Assembly (NCBI GenBank): GCA_025370075.1
Contig: CP073016.1
Location: 186,001-250,000, forward strand
DNA: 64,000 nucleotides
Origin: Chryseotalea sp. WA131a
Lineage (GTDB): Bacteria > Bacteroidota > Bacteroidia > Cytophagales > Cyclobacteriaceae
Reading direction: 5' to 3'
The notes below the pieces were generated by a model that was not told the origin of the DNA, searched no databases, and worked only from the letters and a program-made list of their open reading frames with translations. This document shows, piece by piece, positions 1 through 8,550 of the stretch (positions are counted from its first letter, which is position 1; the number at the start of each line of letters is the position of its first letter). Both the position numbers and the translations under genes were made by a program.

Positions 1-72
1 TAGTTCTTTATTTATCTTTATCTCGTTGGACAGGGCGCAGGTTTTAATTGCCCGCCAGCAATAAGCTAAACG
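1..72 (+). repeat. attC site 1 (partial, right half), class A
   Basis: The window opens inside an attC. The right half is intact: TATCTTTA box, GGACAGGGCGCAG, then the arm GCCCGCCAGCAATAAGCT and AAACG^TT. It is identical to the right half of the sites ending at 6490 and 9209. The next cassette starts at 73 with TTGGTAGCAATAGGGCCC. Confidence 0.88.
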
Positions 73-274
73 TTGGTAGCAATAGGGCCCGGACAAATTT
101 GTGTTTCAAAAAAAAACGGACGACAATTTTCTAACAATGATTCTCCATGTGGACAAGTGAACGTCTCCGCAGACAACTTGGACTTTGAATGAATTAAAAC
201 GTGGGACAGATTAAAAAATAATACAGCCGACCCTTCGCATTTTTAAAAAGATTCTCCTCCGAAGTCCCCGCGCA

Positions 275-335
275 TTTGGCACATGCCATAGCCGCGCAAA
301 CCCAACGCGCCACCAAAGCTATGGCAAGAGCCAAA
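275..335 (+). repeat. Payload-bracketing hairpin H1 (upstream of type III R-M)
   Basis: Arms TTTGGCACATGCCATAGC and GCTATGGCAAGAGCCAAA pair over 18 nt except for an A.A, C-G, A.A patch (ACA facing AGA). The 25-nt loop ends in CACCAAA. The same loop and mismatch patch recur in hairpins near other long payloads. The rest of the leader 73-452 shows no convincing gene. Confidence 0.75.
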
Positions 336-452
336 CCCACCACCACAACGACAAGTAATTCATTGGATTCTAAAGACTTAACTTTTGAAAACAATTTAGG
401 CCAAACCGACCTAAAAAAGTAAATTTGATGATTAACGAATGATAAAAGGCAG

Positions 453-2460
453 ATGAAACTGTACGAGATTTTAAATCAACAATTAATAAAAGAACCCAAC
501 TTCGTAACTGACAATGGGGAACTGAAAAAGTGGGTAGTACTCAACAAAGCACAAAATTTTGACGAAGAACTTATTGGATTGTTGCTAGACAATGCAGACC
601 TAAAAGACAAGTTTTTTAAAACCGTAAAAGGGACGTTGATTTTTAACCAAAACTTGTTTGTTCAGTTTTTAGAGCAGAAAAACTATCTGAACAACAGCTA
701 TACTCAATACAAAAACAAAGTTGGAATAACGATTGACGGAAAATACCTGAAGCAACGCAACGAAGTCTCTTTAGTTTGGCCCTTTAAGGACTGCATTTTA
801 GAAGGTGGACAAAGCCGAGAGGAAGAGAAAAGAGAAGAAATTTTCTTCAATGAATTTTTGGCACAAGATGAAATTACCCAACTTTTAGAACCCAAAGTTT
901 TTACTAACGCCAAACGCATTGACAAAGACGGAGAAAAACCACTTGACCAATTTAGCCGAAACGAAAACGGCACTATAACCGACAACCTGAATATAAAAGG
1001 CAACAACCTTTTAGCCTTGCACACTTTAAAAGAAGAATTTACAGATAAAGTAAAACTGATTTACATAGACCCTCCATATAATACAGGTAGTGACAGCTTT
1101 AAATACAACGACTCATTTACAGAGTCAACTTGGCTAACTTTTATGCACAATCGTTTAAAAGTCGCTCATAGTTTACTTCATAAATCAGGTGTTCTTTTAG
1201 TTCAGATTAATGACCACAACCAAACATATTTAAAAATATTGCTTGATGATGTTTTTAGAAAAGAGAATTTTATCAATATTATTTCTGTGCGCACTAAATC
1301 TCCATCAGGCTTTAAAACTGTAAACTTAGGATTGTTCGAAACGGCAGAATATATATTGATGTATGGCAAATCAAAGAACGATTTCAAATACAATCCACAA
1401 TATGTTGATTCAGGATATGATGAGAATTATACAGGATATATAACAAACATTACAGAGGAGCCGGAAAAATGGATTATAGATGATATTCGAAAAATAATTT
1501 GTAGAAAAGAAGGAATTGACCCAGACACAACAAATCAACCCTACAGTAAGGTTAAAGAAAAAATTGGAGAAGGTGTTTACATTCAAAAATTGTCAGACTT
1601 TGCTCTTGCAAACGCAGATTCAGTTTTCCGTCTTACAGCAATTGGTGATGATGCGGGGAAGGAAACACTCGATGCAAAGAAAAAATCTCAAAAAAACCCT
1701 GATAAGGTTTTCAAAGTAACAAGAGAACAAAATGATTCCAGATTCATTTTGAACGGTCAAGAGATTGCATTCTACTCAAAGAAGATAAAAGAAATAGATG
1801 GCAAAAGCATACCAACAACAATTCTTACAAATATTTGGTCTGATATAAGCCTATGAAGGCATTGCTTCTGAAGGGGGCGTTACACTAAAGAAAGGTAAAA
1901 AGCCTGAGAAACTTCTTAGAAGGATTATAGAAATGACCACCAATAAAAAGGATATCGTTTTAGATTACCATCTAGGAAGTGGAACCACTTGTGCTGTTGC
2001 CCATAAATTGGGAAGACAATACATCGGATTAGAGCAATTGGACTATGGAGAAAATGATAGCATAGAAAGGCTCAAAAAAGTAATAAACGGTGACGCAACA
2101 GGTATTTCCAAACCAATTAATTGGCAAGGCGGTGGCTCATTCGTCTATCTCGAACTTAAAAAATACAATCAATCTTTTATTGAGCAGATTGAAGAAGCCA
2201 AAGACACTAAAAAGCTTTTAAAGATTTGGGAACAGATGAAAGCCAAAAGTTTCCTTAATTACAATGTTGACATTAAAAAGCAGGACGAGCATTTGGATGA
2301 ATTTAAAGCGCTGAGCCTTGCCGAGCAAAAGCAACACCTTTGCGAACTATTAGACAAAAACCAACTCTATGTAAACCTCTCTTCTCTCAATGATGCCGAC
2401 TTTGCATGCACCAAAGAAGAAAAGAAAGTGACCAAAGATTTTTACCAGATAAAGAAGTAA
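453..2460 (+). pseudogene. mod: Type III R-M methyltransferase Mod, split by a 1-nt frameshift
   Basis: This is an N6-adenine (beta-class) DNA methyltransferase, the modification and recognition subunit of a type III R-M system. The first frame (453-1856, 467 residues) carries catalytic motif IV DPPYNTG at residues 206-212. It stops just after NIWSDISL. The following frame, readable from 1852 as YEGIASEGGVTLKK, continues through DYHLGSGTT (motif I, the beta-class order IV then I) to a stop at 2460. One extra base around 1849-1851 (AGCCTATG) explains the break; removing it gives SDISYEGIASEGG, as in intact homologues. No homopolymer or repeat tract is present, so classical phase variation is not indicated. 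An assembly error, a real inactivation or recoding remain possible. The res gene follows after 4 nt. If real, the shift would probably silence the system, because type III Res needs Mod. Confidence 0.85.
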
Positions 2461-2464
2461 GCAA

Positions 2465-5017
2465 ATGGCCGTTCTACACGAAATATTTAATAATCCATTT
2501 GCTAAAAGAGCCTTGGCACAGGTTAATGTGCCTATATGGATTAGTGACAATTTAAAACCCGGATTTGGTCAGAGACTTTATCAAATTGAAGCATTCAAGC
2601 GATACATATACTTAGACCAAGAAGATTTAGAAGAAAAGCCAAGAAAGCCTTACCACTTGCTTTACAATATGGCAACCGGGAGCGGAAAGACTTTGATAAT
2701 GGCAGGTTTGATGTTGCACCTTTATCAAAAAGGCTATCGCAACTTTTTGTTTTTCGTCAACAGCAACAACATTATTCAGAAAACCAAGGATAATTTTCTG
2801 AATGCAAAAGCTTCAAAATACTTGTTTAGCGAAAAAATTGTCATTGAAGGAAAAGAAGTCTTAATCAAAGAGATTGAAAACTTTGAAGAAGCCGATAATC
2901 AGAATATCAATTTAAAGTTTACTACGATTCAACAACTTCACACTGACCTGAACAACACCAAAGAAAACAGTGTAACCTACGAAGACTTTAAGGACAAGAA
3001 ATTAGTTTTGATTGCCGATGAAGCTCACCACTTGGTAGCAGGGACAAAGTCGGGTAATTTGTTTGGCAGTTGGGAAGACACCGTGAAGAAAATACATGAT
3101 TCCAATTTTGAAAACATCTTACTTGAATTTACTGCAACTATAGATACAGACACAGCGGCATTAATAAGCCACTATCAGGACAAAGTAATTTTCAAATACG
3201 ACCTAGCCGAGTTTCGTAAAGACAAGTATTCTAAAGAAATTAATCTTATCCGTTCTTTGTATGATGAGCAAGACCGAATAATTCAAGCCTTGATTTTAAA
3301 CTTATATCGTCAGGACTTAGCAACTTCGAACAATATCAATCTAAAGCCTGTAATTCTGTTTAAAGCAAAAAAAACAATCAAAGAATCGGAACAGAACAAA
3401 GAAAGCTTTCACAAATTAATTGACGGTTTTTCAGTGACAATGGTTGATAAAATCAAAAAGACGTCCACCGTTGCAATCGTTCAAAAAGCTTTCAAGTTTT
3501 TTGAAGCAAAGGGAATTTCATCCAACGAAATAGTAAAACGTATTCAAGCAAATTTCAGAATTGAAAATTGCTTAAGTGCAAACAATGACGCAGAAGCCGA
3601 GCAAAACCAAATCTTGCTCAATACATTGGAGGATGAAAATAATCCAATCCGTGCCATTTTTGCTGTGCAGAAACTTAATGAAGGTTGGGACGTTTTGAAT
3701 TTGTTTGATATTGTTCGCCTTTACGAAGACCGAGACGGTAAAGACGGAAAGCCAGGGAAAACCACTCTATCAGAAGCACAGTTAATTGGTCGTGGCGCAA
3801 GGTATTATCCTTTTTCGTTAGAAGATGGACAAGACGAGTTTACCAGAAAATTTGATGATGATATCTCTAACGACTTGAAAACGTTGGAAGAATTATATTA
3901 CCACACTAAAGAAGATAGCCGTTACATATCGGAATTGAAGAAAGCCCTTGTGGACTCGGGTATTTATGAGGATGATGAAAATCTTATAACCAAACAACTG
4001 ACTTTAAAATTGGACTTTAAGGGAACAGATTTTTACCGTGACGGTCATGTTTTCTTCAACAAGAAAATTCCAAAGAGTTTTGACAACATTAAATCTTTTG
4101 CTGACTTAGGGGTTAAGAAAACTAATTACCGTCACACTTTATCTTCGGGTGTTGGAAAAATGTCAGGGGCTTTTGCAGAAACCGAAACTTCAGGAACAGA
4201 AGCAATCAAAACCAAAGATGTAAAACTGACTGAAATTTCAAAAAACACCATTCATTTTGCATTGAGTCAAAATCCGTTTTTCTATTTCGACAGTTTATCG
4301 CATTACTTTCCAAGTGTATCTTCAATTTCAAACTTCATTGACAGCAAAGACTATTTAGCGGGTTTAGAAATCACGTTTAACGGCACCGCAAACAGACTGA
4401 ACGAAATCAACCATTTCGACTATTTGCAAGCCTTAATCGGACTTTTGCAAAGAATTGAAGCAGACATAAAGGGCAATTCAACCGAATACGAAGGTTCTGA
4501 CTATATCAAAGAGCCAATTCACAAAGTTTTCAAAGACAAGGAAATAAAGGTTTCAAAAAACAGCCAGCGTGCAGACGGACAAGAAACGTTGGTAGCAAAC
4601 GAGCCTTGGTATGTATACAATGCCAACTACGGAACAAGTGAAGAAAAGAAATTTGTAGAACTCTTTGCAAGACGCTTTGAGGGTCTGAATCAGAAGTTTG
4701 AGAATATTTACCTAATTCGAAACGAAAGAGAAATCAAAATCTTCGACAAACTTGGACGAGCTTTTGAGCCAGACTTTTTGCTGTTCTGCAGACAACGTGA
4801 GGTAGAACAATTAACCTATCAAGTTTTTATTGAGCCTAAAGGTGGAGTGTGGGCACCAAAAGACAAATGGAAGGAAGACTTTTTGAAAGAAATCCGAACC
4901 GAGAAAAAGACTATCAAAATCCACACTGACACATATAAGATAACAGCAGTGCCATTCTATAATTACAACAACGAAAATGAATTTAAGACGACATTAGAAG
5001 AAGTATTAAACGAATAA
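2465..5017 (+). CDS. res: Type III restriction endonuclease subunit Res
   Basis: This is the 850-residue ATP-dependent restriction subunit that cuts DNA in complex with Mod. Walker A ATGSGKT lies near residue 70 and the DEAD-box-like motif IADEAHH near 183, followed by the second helicase lobe (LIGRGARYYPF near 430). The C-terminal PD-(D/E)XK nuclease shows EPDFLLF and then FIEPKGG in the last 100 residues. Length is slightly below the usual 900-1000. The ATG at 2465 is 4 nt after the mod stop, so the two are co-transcribed. It is the last gene of a 5.2-kb integron cassette. Asp codons are mixed GAT/GAC, unlike the GAC-rich small cassettes. The family assignment is firm; activity depends on whether the frameshifted Mod is made. 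Confidence 0.93.
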   Translation: MAVLHEIFNNPFAKRALAQVNVPIWISDNLKPGFGQRLYQIEAFKRYIYLDQEDLEEKPRKPYHLLYNMATGSGKTLIMAGLMLHLYQKGYRNFLFFVNSNNIIQKTKDNFLNAKASKYLFSEKIVIEGKEVLIKEIENFEEADNQNINLKFTTIQQLHTDLNNTKENSVTYEDFKDKKLVLIADEAHHLVAGTKSGNLFGSWEDTVKKIHDSNFENILLEFTATIDTDTAALISHYQDKVIFKYDLAEFRKDKYSKEINLIRSLYDEQDRIIQALILNLYRQDLATSNNINLKPVILFKAKKTIKESEQNKESFHKLIDGFSVTMVDKIKKTSTVAIVQKAFKFFEAKGISSNEIVKRIQANFRIENCLSANNDAEAEQNQILLNTLEDENNPIRAIFAVQKLNEGWDVLNLFDIVRLYEDRDGKDGKPGKTTLSEAQLIGRGARYYPFSLEDGQDEFTRKFDDDISNDLKTLEELYYHTKEDSRYISELKKALVDSGIYEDDENLITKQLTLKLDFKGTDFYRDGHVFFNKKIPKSFDNIKSFADLGVKKTNYRHTLSSGVGKMSGAFAETETSGTEAIKTKDVKLTEISKNTIHFALSQNPFFYFDSLSHYFPSVSSISNFIDSKDYLAGLEITFNGTANRLNEINHFDYLQALIGLLQRIEADIKGNSTEYEGSDYIKEPIHKVFKDKEIKVSKNSQRADGQETLVANEPWYVYNANYGTSEEKKFVELFARRFEGLNQKFENIYLIRNEREIKIFDKLGRAFEPDFLLFCRQREVEQLTYQVFIEPKGGVWAPKDKWKEDFLKEIRTEKKTIKIHTDTYKITAVPFYNYNNENEFKTTLEEVLNE

Positions 5018-5049
5018 AAAAGTGTCCAAATATATTCCACGAAGTCGCA

Positions 5050-5104
5050 CACACATTGCCTGGCCGCACATACCGCACACATCCAAAGCCAGCCAATAAG
5101 TGTG
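5050..5104 (+). repeat. Payload-bracketing hairpin H2 (downstream of res)
   Basis: TTGCCTGGC pairs with GCCAGCCAA (one mismatch) and CACAC with GTGTG. An asymmetric internal bulge sits where the other hairpins have ACA/AGA. The 23-nt loop ends ATCCAAA, as in H1. It lies 33 nt after the res stop and may serve as terminator or cassette-end structure. Confidence 0.6.
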
Positions 5105-5242
5105 CTCAGTGCAGTGTAAGTGGACAAATTAGTAAATGAAAAATGCCCCACCGCGCGACTAACTAAAAAAGATTGGTGTTCATTAACGCGGGACAAAAGA
5201 CAAGGCTACGAATGAAGTGCGGACAAGGGCCCTACAGCTACC

Positions 5243-5360
5243 AACAAAATGTTTGCGCAATGGTGGGGTGACGTGTAAGTTCAAAGTGTTATCTTCGTTC
5301 AACGTTTGCCCACGCGGACAGTGGCGGCTTCGAAAGCCCACCACTGCGCAAACACAAACG
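5243..5360 (+). repeat. attC site 2, class D
   Basis: AAC then AAAATGTTTGCGCAATGGTGG pairs with CCACCACTGCGCAAACACAAACG. The centre carries TATCTTCG, preceded at 19 nt by GTG. It closes the R-M cassette: the upstream bases GGGCCCTACAGCTACCAAC are the reverse complement of the cassette start at 72, differing only at positions 10-11. Confidence 0.93.
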
Positions 5361-5401
5361 TTGGCGGCAAGGCGTTTGGACAGTGACGACCAATTAAAGA
5401 A

Positions 5402-5767
5402 ATGACTGACGACAAAAAACAAACCTACGACTTCATTTGCTTTACAGACTTGGCTTACGAGTTTGACCTTTCCGAGAAGAAAGAAATTGAGAAAAAAATT
5501 AAAAGACGACTGAAGTATTACAACCTTGGGGACTACAATCAGGACCGTGTTGACTACATCCGACAATTGAAGAACGATTTATATTTAGAAATATCCCAGA
5601 CGACAAAATCAAAGTACTTTCATAAGTCAAAATCAAACTACGCGGACTTAGCGGACTTTAATATTGACCGAATGACCACTGACTACAATAAAAAATATGA
5701 CAAGGTGGACAAGGACGAGCTAATGGGAATGATAAACTTTGCAATTTATTTGTACCATATGAGATAG
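5402..5767 (+). CDS. Cassette protein of unknown function, 121 aa
   Basis: I do not recognise this soluble, highly charged protein. It has no signal peptide or membrane segment. Lys-rich and Tyr-rich stretches are conspicuous (KKEIEKKIKRRLKYY near residue 30, NKKYDKVDKDE near 100). The ATG at 5402 lies 41 nt inside its cassette (5361-5789) and is the only good start. It is the sole gene of the cassette. Asp codons are almost all GAC although the DNA is AT-rich, a trait shared with most small cassettes here. The likely promoter is TATCTTCG inside the preceding attC. Confidence 0.75.
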   Translation: MTDDKKQTYDFICFTDLAYEFDLSEKKEIEKKIKRRLKYYNLGDYNQDRVDYIRQLKNDLYLEISQTTKSKYFHKSKSNYADLADFNIDRMTTDYNKKYDKVDKDELMGMINFAIYLYHMR

Positions 5768-5786
5768 AGTGAAACGCCCTGCCGCC

Positions 5787-5906
5787 AACAATGTATTTGC
5801 GTCAAGCGGGGTTGACGCGTAATCCAACGTTTTCGTATCTTTAATGCGTTCGCGGTCGGGGACAGGACGCGGCTTCGAAAGCCCCGCTCGAACGCAAATA
5901 CTCATG
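5787..5906 (+). repeat. attC site 3, class B
   Basis: AACAATGTATTTGCGTC pairs with GAACGCAAATACTCATG. TATCTTTA lies 21 nt after TTG. The last base pair is CATG^TT instead of the usual CACG^TT. The cassette ends CGCCCTGCCGCCAAC, complementary to the start TTGGCGGCAAGGCG at 5361. Confidence 0.93.
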
Positions 5907-5940
5907 TTGTGGGCAAGCTAGCGTGCAACTTCAACAACTA

Positions 5941-6357
5941 ATGACTGACGAACAAATAAACGAACTCGCAGACGCCTTGGACTCTGGATTAAGGTGTTTT
6001 GTTCACAAGGAGAAAAAAGCAATTGTGACGACTCCTGATACAATAAACAATCCCGACAGCGATTCAGAATGGTGGGACGAGGCAAATGAAGAAATCGAAA
6101 ACAATTTTGACAGTTATGTAGAAATCGAAAAAATGGATAGCCATGAATCATTTCGACTACTGGAAAAATTTATAAACACGATCGACAACTTACCACTTCG
6201 TGACAGACTTGAAGAGGCATTGAGACGACCAAAACCATTTGCAAACTTCAAATTGACCATTGATAATTCTGGACTCTACCGACAAAAATGGTTTGACTTT
6301 AAAAACGTTCAATTGATTGAATGGGTAAAGGGACAATTAATAGTAAATGACCTGTGA
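5941..6357 (+). CDS. UPF0158 family protein (copy 1)
   Basis: This small acidic protein (138 residues from MTDEQINELAD) has the pattern of the UPF0158 family: an N-terminal LDSGLRCF segment, a central WWDEANEEIENNFDSYVEIEKM, and a C-terminal LEEALRRPKPF...W(F/V)xF ending in a hydrophobic strand. The biochemical role of the family is unknown. A diverged copy sits in another cassette at 42312-42728 and begins at the same Met, which decides the start (an earlier in-frame ATG at 5923 adds only MQLQQL). It is the single gene in its cassette. Confidence 0.85.
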   Translation: MTDEQINELADALDSGLRCFVHKEKKAIVTTPDTINNPDSDSEWWDEANEEIENNFDSYVEIEKMDSHESFRLLEKFINTIDNLPLRDRLEEALRRPKPFANFKLTIDNSGLYRQKWFDFKNVQLIEWVKGQLIVNDL

Positions 6358-6370
6358 ATAGCCTGCCCAC

Positions 6371-6490
6371 AACAAAAGCTTATTGCAAGCGGGCGGGACT
6401 GTGGGTCATTGAAGTGTGTGGTTCTTTATTTATCTTTATCTCGTTGGACAGGGCGCAGGTTTTAATTGCCCGCCAGCAATAAGCTAAACG
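6371..6490 (+). repeat. attC site 4, class A
   Basis: AACAAAAGCTTATTGCAAGCGGGC pairs with GCCCGCCAGCAATAAGCTAAACG. ATTG-N19-TATCTTTA sits in the centre. The cassette end TAGCCTGCCCACAAC mirrors its start TTGTGGGCAAGCTA with the fixed A.C mismatch. Confidence 0.94.
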
Positions 6491-6523
6491 TTGGCAGTAA
6501 TGCCGTTCGACAGAAAAAAAGAG

Positions 6524-6554
6524 TTGTCCATTTGGACTACTTTTCTTATCTTTG
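6524..6554 (+). promoter_or_regulatory. Bacteroidota-type promoter for the toxin-antitoxin pair
   Basis: TTG at 6524, then 20 nt, then a perfect TAnnTTTG box (TATCTTTG, 6547-6554). The predicted transcription start falls at or within a few bases of the GTG start codon at 6559, so the toxin mRNA would be leaderless or nearly so. Confidence 0.65.
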
Positions 6555-6558
6555 ACCC

Positions 6559-6915
6559 GTGAACAAAAAACGTGACCTCCTTTTCTACAAGACCTACTTT
6601 CAGGACTTCTATGACGACCAGACGACCAAAGTTCAAAAGAAAATCCTTTGGACTCTGAGAGTAATTGAAGACCTAGACAGGATTCCAGAAATATATTTCA
6701 AGCACTTGGAGAGCACAGACGGACTTTATGAAATTCGAGTTCAAAGCGGTAGTGACATTTTTAGAATTTTCTGTTTTTTTGACAACAATAATTTGGTTGT
6801 AATCGGACATGGTTTTCAAAAGAAAACTCAAAAGACACCTGACAGAGAAATTGAGAGGGCAGAAAAAATTAAACGAGAGTATTATGAAGAAAAAAAACGT
6901 AACAACCCTAAGTGA
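6559..6915 (+). CDS. RelE/HigB-type (Gp49-like) toxin
   Basis: A 118-residue, strongly basic protein of the RelE/ParE superfamily, closest in pattern to phage-derived Gp49/HigB toxins. Typical features are FYKTYFQDFYDD, an amphipathic helix with ILWTLRVIEDL, then the strand YEIRVQSGSDIFRIFCFF, NNLVVIGHGFQKKTQKTP and a basic C-terminal helix EIERAEKIKREYYEEK. Such toxins are ribosome-dependent mRNA nucleases, here paired with a downstream XRE antitoxin whose start overlaps it. The gene order is toxin first. The GTG start follows a strong own promoter, unlike neighbouring cassettes that lean on the attC. TA cassettes stabilise long integron arrays elsewhere; that role is inferred here. Confidence 0.9.
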   Translation: MNKKRDLLFYKTYFQDFYDDQTTKVQKKILWTLRVIEDLDRIPEIYFKHLESTDGLYEIRVQSGSDIFRIFCFFDNNNLVVIGHGFQKKTQKTPDREIERAEKIKREYYEEKKRNNPK

Positions 6916-7183
6916 GTTTATTGACAAAAAAGTTGGTAAGAAAGGGACAAAGAAAAGAGATGAATTTGAATCTGATTATGAAGCATTCAGACTTGGAGTC
7001 CTCATTCAACAAGCGAGACAAGAAAAAGGATTGACTCAAGAGCAAGTTGCAGAATTGTCGGGGACAAACAAGTCGTACATTTCAAAACTAGAGAAAGATT
7101 TAAAAGATGTTCGATTTTCGACACTTCAGAGAATTATAACTGAAGGACTAGGCGGACACCTTGAAATTTCGATTAAGTTTTAG
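6884..7183 (+). CDS. XRE-family antitoxin
   Basis: A 99-residue helix-turn-helix protein, taking MKKKNVTTLSEFID as the start because longer in-frame versions only re-read the toxin gene. The HTH spans about residues 40-95 (LGVLIQQARQEKGLTQEQVAEL, then SGTNKSYISKLEKDLKDV). The first 40 residues are basic. It overlaps the toxin gene by about 30 nt, implying coupled translation. It should neutralise the RelE-like toxin and repress the promoter at 6524-6554. The cassette closes 14 nt after the stop. Confidence 0.88.
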   Translation: MKKKNVTTLSEFIDKKVGKKGTKKRDEFESDYEAFRLGVLIQQARQEKGLTQEQVAELSGTNKSYISKLEKDLKDVRFSTLQRIITEGLGGHLEISIKF

Positions 7184-7196
7184 TTGCACTACTGCC

Positions 7197-7317
7197 AACA
7201 AAAGCTTGTGGCAAGCGGGCGGGACTGTGCGTCATTGAGTTTTGTAGTTCTTTACTTATCTTTATCACGGTGGAAAAGGAGAAGGTTTTTATTTGCCCGC
7301 CTTCCACAAACCAAACG
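7197..7317 (+). repeat. attC site 5, class A variant
   Basis: The outer arm is changed in both halves in a compensatory way: AAAGCTTGTGGC on the left, CCACAAACCAAACG on the right. The inner GCGGGC/GCCCGC pairing is kept. TATCTTTA is present in the centre. The upstream cassette end CACTACTGCCAAC matches the start at 6490. Confidence 0.92.
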
Positions 7318-7390
7318 TTGTGGGGCATGGCCAAGCGACTAGACAGCTTACAACCAAGTGAGCGTTTTTAGTGTCTAACGATATAAAAGC

Positions 7391-7798
7391 ATGAAGACGT
7401 TTCCTCTATTTGGACTGTTAATTTTGGTTTGTAGTTGTGAGTACAACGACATTTCAGAAATTGATGTCAACAAAGAGATTGATGGCGTTTGGACATTGGA
7501 GCAAATATATTCCAATGAGTATTGGGGAGGGCCATTTTCGTGGAGAGCACCTTATTTTAACAAACAGGTTAAATTTACCTCTGACTTAAAATATTTTTCG
7601 AAAAAGGAAGGAGATTTTGAATTAATTGGCACATATCAAAAACTTTCAGACACTGTAATATTAGTAACATGGGACAAACCACCAACATCTAATCTTACAT
7701 TCAAATTGAACTATAGCATTGGAACGACTGGACGCCTTACCATTCAGACAGGATTAACGGGTGGGACAATTCTTGAGAAATACAAGAGAACGAAATAA
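7391..7798 (+). CDS. Lipoprotein, lipocalin-like
   Basis: A 135-residue predicted lipoprotein: signal peptide MKTFPLFGLLILVCSC with lipobox and Cys16, destined for the outer or periplasmic membrane face. The mature part contains IDGVWTLEQIYSN, a run of predicted beta strands (QVKFTSDLKYFS, GTYQKLSDTVILVTW, LTIQTG) and a Lys-rich end. This arrangement resembles lipocalin-like domains, but no diagnostic motif proves it. It is the only gene in the cassette 7318-7825, about 70 nt from the cassette start. Confidence 0.78.
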   Translation: MKTFPLFGLLILVCSCEYNDISEIDVNKEIDGVWTLEQIYSNEYWGGPFSWRAPYFNKQVKFTSDLKYFSKKEGDFELIGTYQKLSDTVILVTWDKPPTSNLTFKLNYSIGTTGRLTIQTGLTGGTILEKYKRTK

Positions 7799-7822
7799 AA
7801 AGAGTGCAGGCCACGACCCCAC

Positions 7823-7941
7823 AACAAAATGTTTCTTCAATGGTGCGGTGAGGTGTAATCCAAAGTTTATATCTTCGTTCAACGCTTTGTGTCGGGGACA
7901 GGACGCGGCTTCGGAAGCGCACCACTGAAGAAACACAAACG
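7823..7941 (+). repeat. attC site 6, class E
   Basis: AACAAAATGTTTCTTCAATGG pairs with CCACTGAAGAAACACAAACG. GTG-N19-TATCTTCG lies in the centre, with GCGGCTTCGGAAGCGC as a small inner palindrome. The cassette end GGCCACGACCCCACAAC mirrors TTGTGGGGCATGGCC at 7318 with a one-base shift at the mismatch site. Confidence 0.93.
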
Positions 7942-8333
7942 TTGGGCTATATTGCGAGTGCGAATTTCAGAGATCGCCTTTTACAAAGTTCTGTTTTCCC
8001 TATTTATTTACAAAGTCGCTGAAGGCACGTTGGAAGAAAGACGTTAGGATTTCTTTTCAAGTCTTTGCGGTGAGACCGTGAAAGTTCGCACTTTCAAACG
8101 GGTGACCCCGCTTTCAAAGACTTGGGGACGAAGTTAATCGTTTGGTTTGACAGTATCCAGATGTCAAACGATTACAAACGTTTAATTACGGCTAACGTGC
8201 CGAAGTGTGCCGTGTTAAAAGGGGGTAAATAACAGGGAAATGAACTTCGGCAGTCCAAGTAACGTGCGCATAATTTTCTTTTATACGCAATGACTTGGCC
8301 ATAAAAGGCGAACTCGAAATTGCAACACCGCCC
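7942..8333 (+). other. Gene-less cassette with three strong hairpins
   Basis: No open frame of plausible length exists on either strand. Three inverted repeats stand out: 8058-8124 (CAAGTCTTTG with CAAAGACTTG, enclosing a nested GAAAGT/ACTTTC stem), about 8139-8173 (TTTGACA with TGTCAAA) and 8198-8252 (TGCCGAAGT with ACTTCGGCA). It could encode a structured RNA or carry recombination structures. Cassette ends are only partly complementary (TTGGGC and GCCCAAC, then TTGC/GCAA). Confidence 0.6.
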
Positions 8334-8450
8334 AACATAGGGTTGCCGAAAGTGGGGCTAAGTGCGTTAGGAAAACGTTCCTCTTTCTATTAATTTTATC
8401 TTATGGGGAAAGAGCGAAGTTTTTAATCCCACCTTCGGCAACCCTCATCG
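8334..8450 (+). repeat. attC site 7, class G
   Basis: A rarer attC type: AACATAGGGTTGCCGAAAGTGGGG pairs with CCCACCTTCGGCAACCCTCATCG. Its centre has a weaker TATCTTAT box. It begins the cassette of the 168-residue protein with TTATGCACAATACC. Confidence 0.88.
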
Positions 8451-8550
8451 TTATGCACAATACCGTGGACGTCCCTTGATATTGACAGTGTTACTATTCA
8501 ACTATTCTTGCCGACAATGCATCATCTGAAGGTCACCTAAACCTTGGAGA

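Noticed and set aside
194..394. Minus-strand 66-codon frame upstream of mod
   Set aside because: It spans hairpin H1 and reads the palindrome as low-complexity Val/Ala/Cys; opposite to the cassette polarity and without a start signal.
5183..5566. Minus-strand 127-codon frame across attC 2
   Set aside because: It translates the attC and the antisense of the 121-aa gene; the same attC-derived peptide appears antisense to many cassettes.
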